A stretch of DNA of 64,000 nt from Flavobacterium sp. N1736 (GTDB lineage: Bacteria > Bacteroidota > Bacteroidia > Flavobacteriales > Flavobacteriaceae): contig NZ_CP109994.1 in assembly GCF_025947065.1 (NCBI RefSeq), forward strand, positions 4,092,001 through 4,156,000, given 5' to 3'. Below the pieces are notes generated by a model that was not told the origin of the DNA, made no database searches, and worked only from the letters and a program-made list of their open reading frames with translations. Each line of letters opens with the position of its first letter. Position 1 is the first letter of the stretch. Position numbers and translations under genes: made by a program. Shown here one piece after another: positions 55,981-64,000 of this stretch.

Positions 55981-57012
55981 TTAAGAATTTTTGTTGTTTG
56001 TGTTTAATGGAATTTCAGCCATACTAATTTTTTTACGGTCAATATCTCTTCCTAAAAGAATATTTTTTTCTGTAGCGATTTCTACTTTCTCTAATTTTTG
56101 AGTGTAGTTATTTTGGTTGATAACAGAATCTTTTTCAAATTCTCTTGGTCCTTCAATAACCCAGTCATTAACATTTTTGTGGTCAAAACGGCAAGAGTTG
56201 CAAATAAATTCTTCAACTTCATGATACTCATCTTTGCGACCTGTAACACGTTGAATTTCTCCTCCAAACATCCAAACTGTTGTTTTTCCGCAACATCCCG
56301 GAGTTGTACATTCTCTGTGTGCGTTATAAGGTTTGTTAAACCAAACTCTTGACTTGAAACGGAAAGTTTTATCTGTTAAAGCTCCTACAGGACAAACGTC
56401 AATCATGTTTCCGGAAAACTCATTATCAATAGCTTTAGAAATTCCAGTCGAAATATTAGCGTGATCACCACGATCTAATACTCCGTGAACTCGGTTATCT
56501 GTCAATTGATCTGCAACTTGTACACATCTCTGGCATAAAATACAACGGTTCATATGTAATTGAATATTTGGACCAATATCTTCTGGTTCAAATGTTCTTT
56601 TTTCTTCAATAAAACGTGATTTTGGATTTCCGTGTTCGAAACTTAAATTTTGCAAATCACATTCACCCGCCTGATCACAAACCGGACAGTCTAATGGGTG
56701 ATTGATCAATAAAAATTCTGTTACAGATTTACGGGCTTCCATAACTCTGTCAGAAGATTTACTGTTTACTTCCATTCCGTCCATACATCCTGTTACACAA
56801 GATGCCATAAGTTTAGGCATTGGTCTTGGGTCAGATTCACTTCCTTTAGAAACTTCAACTAAACAACAACGACATTTACCGCCGCTGCCTTTTAATTTTG
56901 AGTAATAGCACATGGCTGGCGGAACCAAATCTCCACCAATCATACGTGCAGCCTGCAGGATTGTTGTTCCTGGTTCTACGTCTATACTTTGACCGTCTAT
57001 GGTTACTTTCAT
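55981..57012 (-). CDS. nuoG: NADH-quinone oxidoreductase subunit G, short form
   Basis: The protein has 343 residues, against roughly 700-900 in most bacteria. The N-terminal 2Fe-2S ferredoxin domain (MCYYSKLKGSGGKCRCCLVE), the His/Cys-ligated cluster (HPLDCPVCDQAGECDLQNL), and the two-cluster region (CILCQRCVQVADQL, NMIDVCPVGALTDK) are intact, followed by the start of the next domain (CTTPGCCGKTTVWMFGGEI). The large molybdopterin-oxidoreductase-like C-terminal domain is absent. The gene abuts nuoH by 2 bases and no remnant of that domain follows, so this is a genuine short form, as seen in flavobacteria, rather than a recent truncation. Confidence 0.92.
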   Translation of the reverse strand: MKVTIDGQSIDVEPGTTILQAARMIGGDLVPPAMCYYSKLKGSGGKCRCCLVEVSKGSESDPRPMPKLMASCVTGCMDGMEVNSKSSDRVMEARKSVTEFLLINHPLDCPVCDQAGECDLQNLSFEHGNPKSRFIEEKRTFEPEDIGPNIQLHMNRCILCQRCVQVADQLTDNRVHGVLDRGDHANISTGISKAIDNEFSGNMIDVCPVGALTDKTFRFKSRVWFNKPYNAHRECTTPGCCGKTTVWMFGGEIQRVTGRKDEYHEVEEFICNSCRFDHKNVNDWVIEGPREFEKDSVINQNNYTQKLEKVEIATEKNILLGRDIDRKKISMAEIPLNTNNKNS

Positions 57013-57094
57013 CTCTTTATTTTGTTTTTGTAGTTTCAGATTTAAAGTTTCAGGTTGAACTTGAAACTAAAAAATCTTGAAACTTGAAACTATT
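57013..57094. repeat. Spacer nuoF-nuoG with TTGAAACT words
   Basis: The 82-base spacer repeats AGTTTCA and TTGAAACT words in both orientations (57031-57090), able to fold into a hairpin. It is one of several repeat-filled gaps inside the nuo operon. Confidence 0.55.
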
Positions 57095-58462
57095 TTAAAC
57101 TGTTTGTTTTCCTACTAAATGTTTCACTTGCGAGAAAGGTTCAGCAACAAAGTGATCTCTATTTCTAATTTTTTCAGGGAAACGAACATGGTATTCAAAT
57201 TCATCTCTAAAATGACGAATTGCTGCGGCTACTGGCCATGCTGCTGCATCTCCAAGCGGACAAATTGTGTTTCCTTCTATTTTACTTTGAATGCTCCACA
57301 ATAATTCGATATCCTCTTCACGGCCCTGACCGTTTTCGATTCTCCATAATATTTTTTCCAACCATCCCGTTCCTTCACGGCAAGGTGTACATTGTCCGCA
57401 AGATTCGTGGTGGTAAAAACGAGCAAAATTCCAAGTGTTTCGTACCACACAAGCAGTGTCATTATAAACGATAAATCCTCCTGAACCTAACATAGATCCG
57501 GTAGCAAAACCACCATCACTTAAAGATTCGTAAGTCATTAAACGATCTTCTCCATTTGCTGTTTTGAAAATTAATTCAGCCGGTAAAATTGGCACAGATG
57601 ATCCTCCCGGAACAAAAGCTTTTAAAGGTCTGCTAGAAGACATTCCGCCTAAGTATTCGTCAGAATTCATGAATTCATCAACGCTTAATCCTAATTCAAT
57701 TTCATAAACCCCAGGATTTTTAATATGTCCTGAAGCAGAAATTAATTTAGTTCCTGTTGAACGACCGATTCCGATTTTAGCATAATCATCACCAGAATTG
57801 TTAATGATCCAAGGCACAGCTGCGATTGTTTCTACATTGTTTACCACAGTTGGATTTGCCCAAAGACCTGAAACCGCTGGAAAAGGTGGTTTGATACGAG
57901 GATTTCCTCTTTTACCTTCCAAAGATTCTATAAGTGCAGTTTCTTCTCCGCAAATATATGCTCCGGCTCCACAGTGAACATGTAATTCTAAATCGTAACC
58001 TGTACCTAATATATTTTTTCCTAACCAGCCTGCAGCTTTAGCTTCGGCGATTGCTCTTTCTAAAATTTTGAAAACCCACATATATTCTCCACGAATGTAG
58101 ATATATGATAAGTTAGCGCCTAAGGCAAAACTTGAAGTAATCATTCCTTCGATCAATAAGTGAGGAATAAATTCCATCAAATAACGATCTTTGAAAGTTC
58201 CCGGTTCAGACTCGTCGGCGTTACAAACTAAATGTCTTGGTTTTCCTGATTTTTTGTCAATAAAACTCCATTTCATTCCCGCAGGGAACCCTGCACCACC
58301 ACGACCACGAAGCCCTGATTTTTTTACTTCTTCAACAACTTCGTCTGGTGTAAGTGTTTTTAAAGCTTTTTCTACAGATGCATAACCACCATTTTGGCGA
58401 TATACTTCGTAGGTTTTAATACCAGGAACATTGATTTTATCTAATAATATTTTTTGTGACAT
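57095..58462 (-). CDS. nuoF: NADH-quinone oxidoreductase subunit F
   Basis: The protein has 455 residues. It holds the NADH site, FMN and one 4Fe-4S cluster, the entry point of electrons. LRGRGGAGFPAGMKW and GAGAYICGEETALIESLEG form the nucleotide-binding part, NPTVVNNVETIAAVPWI follows, and ESCGQCTPCREGTGW plus a later Cys (NTICPLGDAAAWP) bind the cluster. It starts 1 base after nuoE, as usual for this electron-input pair. Confidence 0.96.
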   Translation of the reverse strand: MSQKILLDKINVPGIKTYEVYRQNGGYASVEKALKTLTPDEVVEEVKKSGLRGRGGAGFPAGMKWSFIDKKSGKPRHLVCNADESEPGTFKDRYLMEFIPHLLIEGMITSSFALGANLSYIYIRGEYMWVFKILERAIAEAKAAGWLGKNILGTGYDLELHVHCGAGAYICGEETALIESLEGKRGNPRIKPPFPAVSGLWANPTVVNNVETIAAVPWIINNSGDDYAKIGIGRSTGTKLISASGHIKNPGVYEIELGLSVDEFMNSDEYLGGMSSSRPLKAFVPGGSSVPILPAELIFKTANGEDRLMTYESLSDGGFATGSMLGSGGFIVYNDTACVVRNTWNFARFYHHESCGQCTPCREGTGWLEKILWRIENGQGREEDIELLWSIQSKIEGNTICPLGDAAAWPVAAAIRHFRDEFEYHVRFPEKIRNRDHFVAEPFSQVKHLVGKQTV

Positions 58463-58463
58463 A

Positions 58464-58994
58464 TTATTTATCGTGTAATATTATTTTATCATCTCTGCAA
58501 TCAGCGATTAACTGATCGATTTTTTCTTCTGTCAATTTTTCTTTGTAGAAATCACCTAACTGCATCATCGGAGCATATCCGCAAGCACCTAAACATTCTA
58601 CACCGGCAATGGTAAACATTCCATCCGGAGTTGTTTCGCCCATTTTAATACCTAATTTTTCAGAAGTATAATCCATTAAATTTTCGGCACCATTTAAACA
58701 ACAACAAGAAGTCTGGCAGAATTCGAACATGTATTTTCCAATTGGCTTTTGGTTGTACATGGTATAAAAAGTAACCACTTCGTAAACCTCAATTGGTTTG
58801 ATGTGCAAAATTTCAGCAACTTTATCCTGCAGCTCTGTACTTAACCAGTTATCGTGTGCATCCTGCACTTCGTGCAAAACAGGTAATAATGCTGATTTTC
58901 TTTTGTCTTCAGGATAATGACTAATCAATTCATTGATGCGAGTCATCAATGCTTCAGTCATGTTTATTTCTTGTTTGTAATGTTTTCTTTCCAT
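58464..58994 (-). CDS. nuoE: NADH-quinone oxidoreductase subunit E
   Basis: The protein has 176 residues. It has the thioredoxin-like fold with one 2Fe-2S cluster, ligated by Cys in CQTSCCCLNGAE and CLGACGYAPMMQ. VLHEVQDAHDNWLS and VYEVVTFYTMYNQKP are conserved helices. Whether translation starts here or at the second Met (12th residue) is not decided by any ribosome-binding site. It forms the flavoprotein module with NuoF, whose gene follows after 1 base. Confidence 0.94.
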   Translation of the reverse strand: MERKHYKQEINMTEALMTRINELISHYPEDKRKSALLPVLHEVQDAHDNWLSTELQDKVAEILHIKPIEVYEVVTFYTMYNQKPIGKYMFEFCQTSCCCLNGAENLMDYTSEKLGIKMGETTPDGMFTIAGVECLGACGYAPMMQLGDFYKEKLTEEKIDQLIADCRDDKIILHDK

Positions 58995-59154
58995 TCTTAA
59001 TTTTAGATTTTAGATTTTAGATTTTAGATTTTTCCAATCTTTGTCCGTAATCCATATTCTGCAATCTTTTATTTATTTAGATTTTAGATTTCTGATTTTA
59101 GATTTTTCAATCTGCAATCTATCCCGAAGCTTCGGGACTAAAATCTACAATTTT
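58995..59154. repeat. Spacer nuoD-nuoE with TTTTAGATTT array and palindrome
   Basis: The spacer holds TTTTAGA words in tandem (58999-59035 and 59078-59106) and a perfect 16-base palindrome TCCCGAAGCTTCGGGA at 59122-59137. The same words recur between nuoB and nuoA. No gene is visible. The hairpin may affect message stability between the two halves of the operon. Confidence 0.65.
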
Positions 59155-60393
59155 TTAGGCATCTAATTCTCCGGCAATAACGTTTAAACTTGATAGAATA
59201 ACAATTGCATCAGATAATAAAGAGCCTTTGATCATTTCAGGATATGCTTGATAATAAATGAAACAAGGTCTTCTGAAATGTAATCTATATGGCGTTCTGC
59301 TTCCGTCTGTAACTAAATAGAATCCTAATTCTCCATTTCCTCCTTCAACTGCGTGATAAATTTCTGCAACTGGTACAGGAACTTCTCCCATTACAATCTT
59401 AAAGTGATAAATTAAAGATTCCATTGAAGTATATACATCTTCTTTTGGAGGAAGGTAATAATCAGGAACTTCTGCATGATATTCATTTCCGGCTGGCATT
59501 TTTTCTAGTGCCTGACGAATAATACTTAAACTTTCCCAAACTTCAGCATTACGAACACAGAAACGATCGTATGTATCACCTGATTTTCCAACAGGAACAC
59601 TAAATTCGAAATCTTCGTAAGAGGAGTAAGGTTGTGCAACACGAACGTCGTAATCAACTCCCGCTGCACGTAAGTTTGGACCTGTAAATCCGTAAGCCAT
59701 TGCTTGCTCTGCTGAGATTGCACCTACGTCTACAGTTCTGTCAAGGAAAATTCTGTTTCTTTCAAATAAGTTAACAAATTCTTGCCAGGCGACAGGAAAA
59801 TCTTTTAAAAAGATGTCTAGTTTTCGGAAAGCTTCTGGTGACCAGTCTCTTTCGAAACCACCAATTCTTCCCATATTTGTTGTTAAACGAGCACCACAAA
59901 TTTCTTCGTAAATCTCGTAAACTTTTTCTCTAAATTGAAAAACGTACAAGAAACCAGTGTAAGCACCAGTATCTACACCTAGAATCGAGTTACAAATCAA
60001 GTGATCTGTAATACGAGCCAGTTCCATTACAATTACTCTTAGATATTGTGCTCTTTTAGGAACTTCAATTCCTAATAGCTTCTCTAATGTCATCCACCAT
60101 CCCATATTATTTATAGGAGACGAACAATAGTTCATACGGTCTGTAAGAGGTGTAATTTGATAAAAAGGACGATTTTCGGCGATTTTTTCGAAAGCTCTGT
60201 GAATGTAACCAATAGTTGGTTCAGCCTCAAGAATTCTTTCACCATCCATCAACAGGATATTTTGAAAAATACCGTGGGTTGCCGGGTGTGTTGGACCTAA
60301 ATTTAGTACTGAAAGCTCGCTTCCGTCTTCGTTTAGTTTCTCCTTAATTATTTTAGCATATCGATGCTCTGGTGGTAATAATAGTTCTGACAT
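59155..60393 (-). CDS. nuoD: NADH-quinone oxidoreductase subunit D
   Basis: The protein has 412 residues. With NuoB it forms the quinone-reduction site at the junction of the two arms. LGPTHPATHGIFQNIL carries the conserved His near quinone, followed by YCSSPINNMGWW, LVCNSILGVDTGAYTGF-like and GFTGPNLRAAGVDYDVR. The C-terminus ends LSSLNVIAGELDA, with the conserved Asp of the nickel-hydrogenase-related fold. It lies 25 bases after nuoC. A 160-base repeat-filled gap follows. Confidence 0.96.
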   Translation of the reverse strand: MSELLLPPEHRYAKIIKEKLNEDGSELSVLNLGPTHPATHGIFQNILLMDGERILEAEPTIGYIHRAFEKIAENRPFYQITPLTDRMNYCSSPINNMGWWMTLEKLLGIEVPKRAQYLRVIVMELARITDHLICNSILGVDTGAYTGFLYVFQFREKVYEIYEEICGARLTTNMGRIGGFERDWSPEAFRKLDIFLKDFPVAWQEFVNLFERNRIFLDRTVDVGAISAEQAMAYGFTGPNLRAAGVDYDVRVAQPYSSYEDFEFSVPVGKSGDTYDRFCVRNAEVWESLSIIRQALEKMPAGNEYHAEVPDYYLPPKEDVYTSMESLIYHFKIVMGEVPVPVAEIYHAVEGGNGELGFYLVTDGSRTPYRLHFRRPCFIYYQAYPEMIKGSLLSDAIVILSSLNVIAGELDA

Positions 60394-60418
60394 TTTATAA
60401 TGTTGAATTATTTATTTT

Positions 60419-60940
60419 TTAGCAATTTGTTGTTGTTCTTCCAAAGAATCTGTCATCTTTATCTGTTCTTCCACTATCTTCCATCGGGAATTGCTTGCGC
60501 ATTGGGAACGATATCATTTCATCCATATTCAAAATACGTTTCAATTGCGGATGTCCAATAAAGTTAACTCCGAAGAAATCGTAAGTTTCTCTTTCCATCC
60601 AGTTTGAACTTAAAAAAATATTTGAAATGGTTTTTATTTCCGGTTTTTCACCATTAAGGTAAACCTTAATTCTGATACGTTTGTTTTCGTACCAGTTATG
60701 TAGATGATATACTATTGCAAACTGACGATCTATTTCGTTATCCGGGTAATGAATACCACATAAGTCTGTTAAGAAGTGAAAACGTAAATCAGAGTCATTT
60801 TTCAAAAAAAGAATTAAAGCTGTGATTTTATCAGCGGTAGTTTCCAGTGAAAAAATATCTCTTTCTTCTTGAAAGTTAAAAACACTTGCGTCAAATGTTT
60901 CTGTAAGTTTATCCTGAATCAGGGTATTTTCTAAAGCCAT
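60419..60940 (-). CDS. nuoC: NADH-quinone oxidoreductase subunit C
   Basis: The protein has 173 residues. FHFLTDLCGIHYPDNE and FAIVYHLHNWYENKRIRIKV form the core, and SSNWMERETYDFFGVNFIGH, FPMRKQFPMED is the family signature at the C-terminus. It is a structural subunit of the peripheral arm, not fused to NuoD as it is in E. coli. It starts 1 base after nuoB. Confidence 0.95.
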   Translation of the reverse strand: MALENTLIQDKLTETFDASVFNFQEERDIFSLETTADKITALILFLKNDSDLRFHFLTDLCGIHYPDNEIDRQFAIVYHLHNWYENKRIRIKVYLNGEKPEIKTISNIFLSSNWMERETYDFFGVNFIGHPQLKRILNMDEMISFPMRKQFPMEDSGRTDKDDRFFGRTTTNC

Positions 60941-60941
60941 T

Positions 60942-61490
60942 TTATGAAATGTTATAAGAAGCTAATAATTCTTGATATTCTGGTGAGCTTCTGCGTCTCA
61001 CAGATTCGCTTTTTACCAATTCCTGAAGTTTCATTACACCATCAACAATTTGTTCCGGTCTTGGCGGGCATCCCGGTACGTAAACGTCAACGGGAATTAC
61101 TTTGTCTATTCCTTGTAAAACTGAATAAGTATCAAAGATTCCTCCTGATGAAGCACAAGCTCCAACTGCAATTACCCAGCGAGGTTCTGACATTTGTTCG
61201 TAAACTTGTCTTAAAATAGGTGCCATTTTTTTAGAAATAGTTCCCATTACTAACAACATATCTGCCTGACGAGGAGAGAAACTCACACGCTCTGAACCAA
61301 ATCTTGCCAAATCGTAATGAGAGGCCATTGTTGCCATGAATTCGATACCACAACATGAAGTTGCAAAAGGCAATGGCCATAATGAGTTAGCTCTTGCTAA
61401 ACCTACTACATCATTTAGTTTTGTAGCGAAGAAACCTTCTCCTACAACTCCTTCCGGCGGCGCAACCATATTTACATTTGAATCGCTCAT
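60942..61490 (-). CDS. nuoB: NADH-quinone oxidoreductase subunit B
   Basis: The protein has 182 residues. It carries the terminal 4Fe-4S cluster N2 next to quinone. The tandem cysteines are in [16 protein letters not shown], the third in [14 protein letters not shown] and the fourth in [13 protein letters not shown]. The start gives a short polar N-terminus before [20 protein letters not shown] 153-base spacer with TTTTAGATTT repeats separates it from nuoA. Confidence 0.96.
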   Translation of the reverse strand: MSDSNVNMVAPPEGVVGEGFFATKLNDVVGLARANSLWPLPFATSCCGIEFMATMASHYDLARFGSERVSFSPRQADMLLVMGTISKKMAPILRQVYEQMSEPRWVIAVGACASSGGIFDTYSVLQGIDKVIPVDVYVPGCPPRPEQIVDGVMKLQELVKSESVRRRSSPEYQELLASYNIS

Positions 61491-61643
61491 TTTATTTTAG
61501 ATTTCTGATTTTAGATTTTAGATTTGGGAAATCGTAAAAGTTAAAATCAATTTTTTTAAATCAGTACATTAATTCGAAGAAGTCAAATTTTAAATTGTGG
61601 TTTTATTTAATCCAAAATCACCAATCTAAAATCTAAAATCGTG
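61491..61643. repeat. Spacer nuoA-nuoB with TTTTAGATTT repeats
   Basis: TTTTAGATTTCTGATTTTAG at 61497-61516 and inverted AATCTAAAATCTAAAATC at 61622-61639 bracket the spacer. It has the same word family as the nuoD-nuoE gap. No gene is visible. Confidence 0.6.
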
Positions 61644-62009
61644 TTATTCCCAGTCTAATGCTTTCTTTTTGATGATGTAGAAAAAACCAACTAAAAGCAA
61701 AGCCATAAAAACAATCATTTTTAACATTCCTTCAACTCCTAATTCTTTGAAGTTTACTGCCCAAGGATAAAGAAAAATTACCTCTACATCAAACAATACA
61801 AATAAAATAGCTACAAGGAAGTATTTTACTGAAAATGGAATACGGGCGTTACCAACAGATTCGATTCCGCATTCGAAATTTTTATCTTTAGTTTCAGAAG
61901 TTCTTTTTGGGCCTAATTTTCCGGAAATGATGATAGTTCCTACCACAAAACCAACAGCCAGAATGAACTGCATTAAAATAGGAAGATAGCTGTATTGATC
62001 AGATTGCAT
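61644..62009 (-). CDS. nuoA: NADH-quinone oxidoreductase subunit A
   Basis: The protein has 121 residues and three helices. NFECGIESVGNARIPFSVKY is the conserved loop with the Cys involved in the quinone-access region, and FLVAILFVLFDVEVIFLYPW is helix 2 with the acidic pair. The start at 62009 is preferred over an in-frame ATG at 62057, since the promoter -7 box (62049-62042) lies downstream of that codon. The shorter form also removes an atypical charged leader. It is the first gene of the complex I operon. Confidence 0.94.
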   Translation of the reverse strand: MQSDQYSYLPILMQFILAVGFVVGTIIISGKLGPKRTSETKDKNFECGIESVGNARIPFSVKYFLVAILFVLFDVEVIFLYPWAVNFKELGVEGMLKMIVFMALLLVGFFYIIKKKALDWE

Positions 62010-62041
62010 AAACTTAGGGTTTTTACTTAAAAAATGAGCCA

Positions 62042-62072
62042 CAAAGATAGGTCTCAACTCTGTAAATCACAA
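62042..62072 (-). promoter_or_regulatory. Promoter of the nuo operon
   Basis: On the minus strand, TTG (62072-62070), 20 bases, then TATCTTTG (62049-62042) is a full match to the Bacteroidota consensus. The leader to the nuoA start at 62009 would be about 26 bases. Confidence 0.65.
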
Positions 62073-62171
62073 GCTAAAAAAGGATTTAAGTGTAGTGCAA
62101 AAGGGTGAATAATTGTAATTTTTATTGATTATAAATAACAATGTTCTTTTTTAAGTTTTTTTTAAGATTTG

Positions 62172-62209
62172 AGCAAAAAAAAACGTTTCGAAATAAATCG
62201 AAACGTTTT
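62172..62209 (-). terminator. Terminator of the cold-shock gene
   Basis: A perfect 12-bp stem (AAAACGTTTCGA at 62180-62191, complement 62198-62209) is followed by a long T run on the minus strand, between csp and nuoA. Confidence 0.85.
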
Positions 62210-62250
62210 GAACCATTCAGAGGCAAAAAAAATAAATTGCTATATTTTTC

Positions 62251-62445
62251 TTAGATTACTGCTACTTTAGCAGCAACTTTCCCTTTTCTTCCTTCTTCTT
62301 CTTCATAGCTTACACGGTCACCTTCGCGTAATTCTTCCGCGTTAATTCCTGAAGCGTGAACGAAGATATCTTTTCCTGTTTCTTCGTCTGTAATGAATCC
62401 ATAACCTTTAGATTCATTGAAAAATTTTACTGTACCTGTACGCAT
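62251..62445 (-). CDS. Cold-shock domain protein
   Basis: The protein has 64 residues and is a single cold-shock domain. The RNA-binding motifs are KGYGFI (RNP1) and IFVHAS (RNP2). TGTVKFFNESKGYGFI at the start and EEEEGRKGKVAAKVAVI at the end are typical of CspA-type chaperones that bind single-stranded RNA. The predicted leader is only about 23 bases, so it lacks the long cold-sensing leader of E. coli cspA if the promoter is right. It is a single gene with its own terminator. Confidence 0.95.
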   Translation of the reverse strand: MRTGTVKFFNESKGYGFITDEETGKDIFVHASGINAEELREGDRVSYEEEEGRKGKVAAKVAVI

Positions 62446-62474
62446 TGTAATTGTAATAATAATTTATAATGAAG

Positions 62475-62507
62475 CAAATGTAATATATAAATTCATACAA
62501 AAGACAA
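62475..62507 (-). promoter_or_regulatory. Promoter of the cold-shock gene
   Basis: On the minus strand, TTG (62507-62505), 22 bases, then TACATTTG (62482-62475) is a full -7 consensus. A second TTG at 15 bases is a less likely partner. Confidence 0.55.
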
Positions 62508-62672
62508 TAAGGTGTTAATTTTTTGTAAAAATTATTGATTCACAGTGTTTTCGCTATTTATATTGCATCAATTTTGATATGGAACTATTTATTTTGAGAA
62601 TCATTAATTGTAGGAATAAAAAGTAAGAAATTTTTAAATTATCTTCAAAAAGTATTTTTATATTTTACTAAG

Positions 62673-62710
62673 CAAAAAAAAACTGCAGTTATTTTTTAAC
62701 TGCAGTTTTT
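62673..62710 (-). terminator. Terminator of aspS
   Basis: A 14-bp stem (AAAAACTGCAGTTA at 62678-62691, complement 62697-62710) is followed by a T run on the minus strand, about 22 bases after the aspS stop. Confidence 0.85.
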
Positions 62711-62731
62711 GTATTTTAAATTTCTTATATA

Positions 62732-64000
62732 TTATTGAATATCAACTTTAATATGAAGCTCTTTTAATTGCGCGTCATCAATTTTTGCAGGAGCATCGAT
62801 CATAACATCACGTCCTGAATTGTTTTTTGGGAACGCGATAAAATCTCTAATCGTTTCCTGACCTCCTAAAATAGCCACTAATCTGTCCAATCCAAAAGCT
62901 AAACCTCCGTGTGGCGGTGCTCCAAATTGAAAAGCATCCATTAAGAAACCAAACTGAGCTTTTGCTTCTTCTTCGGTAAAGCCTAAATATTTAAACATTA
63001 ATTGCTGAGTTGCTTTATCGTGAATACGAATTGATCCTCCGCCAATTTCATTTCCGTTTAAAACCATATCGTATGCATTTGCACGAACTTTTCCCGGTTC
63101 TGTTTCTAACAAAGCCATATCTTCTGGTTTTGGAGATGTAAACGGGTGATGCATGGCGTGATAACGACCACTTTCTTCGTCAAGTTCTAATAACGGGAAA
63201 TCTACAACCCATAAAGGAGCAAATACTTCAGGATTACGTAATCCTAAACGAGTTGCCAATTCCATACGAAGTGCAGAAAGCTGAGCACGTGTTTTATCAG
63301 CCGGTCCCGAAAGTACAAAAATCATATCTCCGGGTTTTGCTCCCGTAATTTTTGCCCATTGCGTTAAATCTTCCTGATCGTAAAATTTATCTACAGATGA
63401 TTTAAAAGTTCCGTCGTCGTTACATTTTGAATATACCATTCCGGATGCACCAACTTGCGGACGTTTTACCCAGTCAATTAATCCATCAATTTCTTTACGG
63501 GTATAATTTCCTGCTCCCGGAACTGCAATTCCAACTACTAATTCCGCAGCATTGAATACCGGAAAATCTTTGTGTTGTGCAAATTCGTTTAACTCGCCAA
63601 ACTCCATTCCAAAACGAATGTCCGGTTTGTCGTTTCCGTATGTTTTCATAGCATATTCATAGGTAATTCTTGGGAATTTGTCTACTTCAATACCTTTAAT
63701 TTCTTTTAGTAAATGTCTTGTCAAACCTTCAAAAACATTCAAAATGTCTTCTTGCTCCACAAAAGCCATTTCGCAATCGATTTGTGTAAACTCAGGCTGA
63801 CGGTCTGCACGTAAATCTTCGTCACGGAAACATTTCACGATTTGGAAATATTTATCCATTCCACCCACCATCAACAATTGTTTGAAAGTTTGTGGAGATT
63901 GTGGCAATGCATAAAATTGTCCTTCGTTCATACGGCTTGGAACAACGAAATCTCTTGCACCTTCCGGAGTTGATTTAATTAAGTATGGAGTTTCAACTTC
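62732..64000 (-). CDS. aspS: Aspartate--tRNA ligase, N-terminus beyond window
   Basis: The frame is open to the right edge, so the visible 423 residues are the C-terminal part of a protein of normally about 580. Class II synthetase motifs are present: motif 2 around [20 protein letters not shown] and motif 3 in [16 protein letters not shown]. The insert between them ([17 protein letters not shown] and later) is the bacterial GAD domain. It charges tRNA(Asp) with aspartate in the cytoplasm. The segment upstream of the ATG at 63931 continues in frame ([20 protein letters not shown]), showing that this Met is internal and not the start. Confidence 0.97.
   Translation of the reverse strand, partial: EVETPYLIKSTPEGARDFVVPSRMNEGQFYALPQSPQTFKQLLMVGGMDKYFQIVKCFRDEDLRADRQPEFTQIDCEMAFVEQEDILNVFEGLTRHLLKEIKGIEVDKFPRITYEYAMKTYGNDKPDIRFGMEFGELNEFAQHKDFPVFNAAELVVGIAVPGAGNYTRKEIDGLIDWVKRPQVGASGMVYSKCNDDGTFKSSVDKFYDQEDLTQWAKITGAKPGDMIFVLSGPADKTRAQLSALRMELATRLGLRNPEVFAPLWVVDFPLLELDEESGRYHAMHHPFTSPKPEDMALLETEPGKVRANAYDMVLNGNEIGGGSIRIHDKATQQLMFKYLGFTEEEAKAQFGFLMDAFQFGAPPHGGLAFGLDRLVAILGGQETIRDFIAFPKNNSGRDVMIDAPAKIDDAQLKELHIKVDIQ

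Noticed and set aside
55981..57012. Frameshifted or truncated nuoG
   Set aside because: nuoH follows 2 bases later in the expected operon position and no leftover of the missing domain exists in any frame.
58995..59110. CRISPR-like array in the nuoD-nuoE gap
   Set aside because: The repeat words are short, adjacent and without unique spacers of constant length, and no cas gene is present.
62010..62057. Longer nuoA with 16 extra N-terminal residues
   Set aside because: The consensus promoter lies inside this stretch, so the extra codons would not be transcribed from it. The shorter form fits the family length.
63931..64000. Met at 63931 as start of aspS
   Set aside because: The frame continues upstream with conserved synthetase residues to the window edge, so this Met is internal.

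Overview
The window is AT-rich chromosomal DNA from a Bacteroidota bacterium, most likely a Flavobacterium. The evidence is the SusC/SusD-type glycan locus, several type IX secretion (T9SS) C-terminal sorting domains, signal peptides ending in YAQ or FAQ, -7 boxes of the form TAnnTTTG, the gene order nuoA-nuoN, and many palindromic intergenic repeats of the kind common in flavobacterial genomes. No rRNA, tRNA, CRISPR array, prophage or intact insertion sequence was seen.

Layout. (1) 1-6.4 kb, minus strand: two tandem paralogous leucine-rich-repeat surface proteins, one cut by the window edge and the other a seven-module protein of 1819 residues. (2) 6.6-10.2 kb, plus: an S8 peptidase lipoprotein and an M1 metallopeptidase. 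(3) 10.3-14.5 kb, minus: a DUF418 membrane protein, a DUF885 lipoprotein and an SDR-type threonine dehydrogenase. (4) 14.9-18.9 kb, plus: a small lipoprotein overlapping mfd. (5) 19.0-34.3 kb, minus: an alpha-glucan utilisation locus. In transcription order it holds an ECF sigma factor, a FecR anti-sigma factor, SusC with an STN signalling domain, SusD, a SusE/F-like protein, a GH13 lipoprotein, a GH97 enzyme and a large multidomain GH13 enzyme carrying a T9SS sorting domain. (6) 34.7-43.7 kb: mixed genes, including an ACT-like protein, YraN, an S66 carboxypeptidase, a serine hydrolase, an endonuclease/phosphatase-family protein, 3-hydroxyanthranilate dioxygenase, a tail-to-tail toxin/antitoxin pair, a periplasmic cAMP phosphodiesterase and an ALDH7 dehydrogenase. 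(7) 43.8-46.8 kb: a secreted pectate lyase with a promoter/operator cluster. (8) 47.2-62.1 kb, minus: a Bax-inhibitor-1 protein and the full nuoA-N operon, interrupted between nuoH and nuoI by a decayed ORF6N gene and a structured RNA-like element. (9) 62.2-64 kb, minus: a cold-shock protein and the 3' part of aspS.

How the genes work together. In the glucan locus, SusC probably senses and imports maltodextrins while its STN domain signals through FecR to the sigma factor. SusD and SusE/F bind glycan at the surface, and the lipoprotein amylase, GH97 and T9SS amylase break down starch. A plus-strand promoter inside the start of susC and a plus-strand terminator just beyond it suggest a cis-antisense RNA, as in the Don-type loci of Bacteroides. 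Other observations worth attention are the convergent toxin/antitoxin genes, LacI-type operators abutting the pectate-lyase promoter, and the relic plus RNA element inside the nuo operon.
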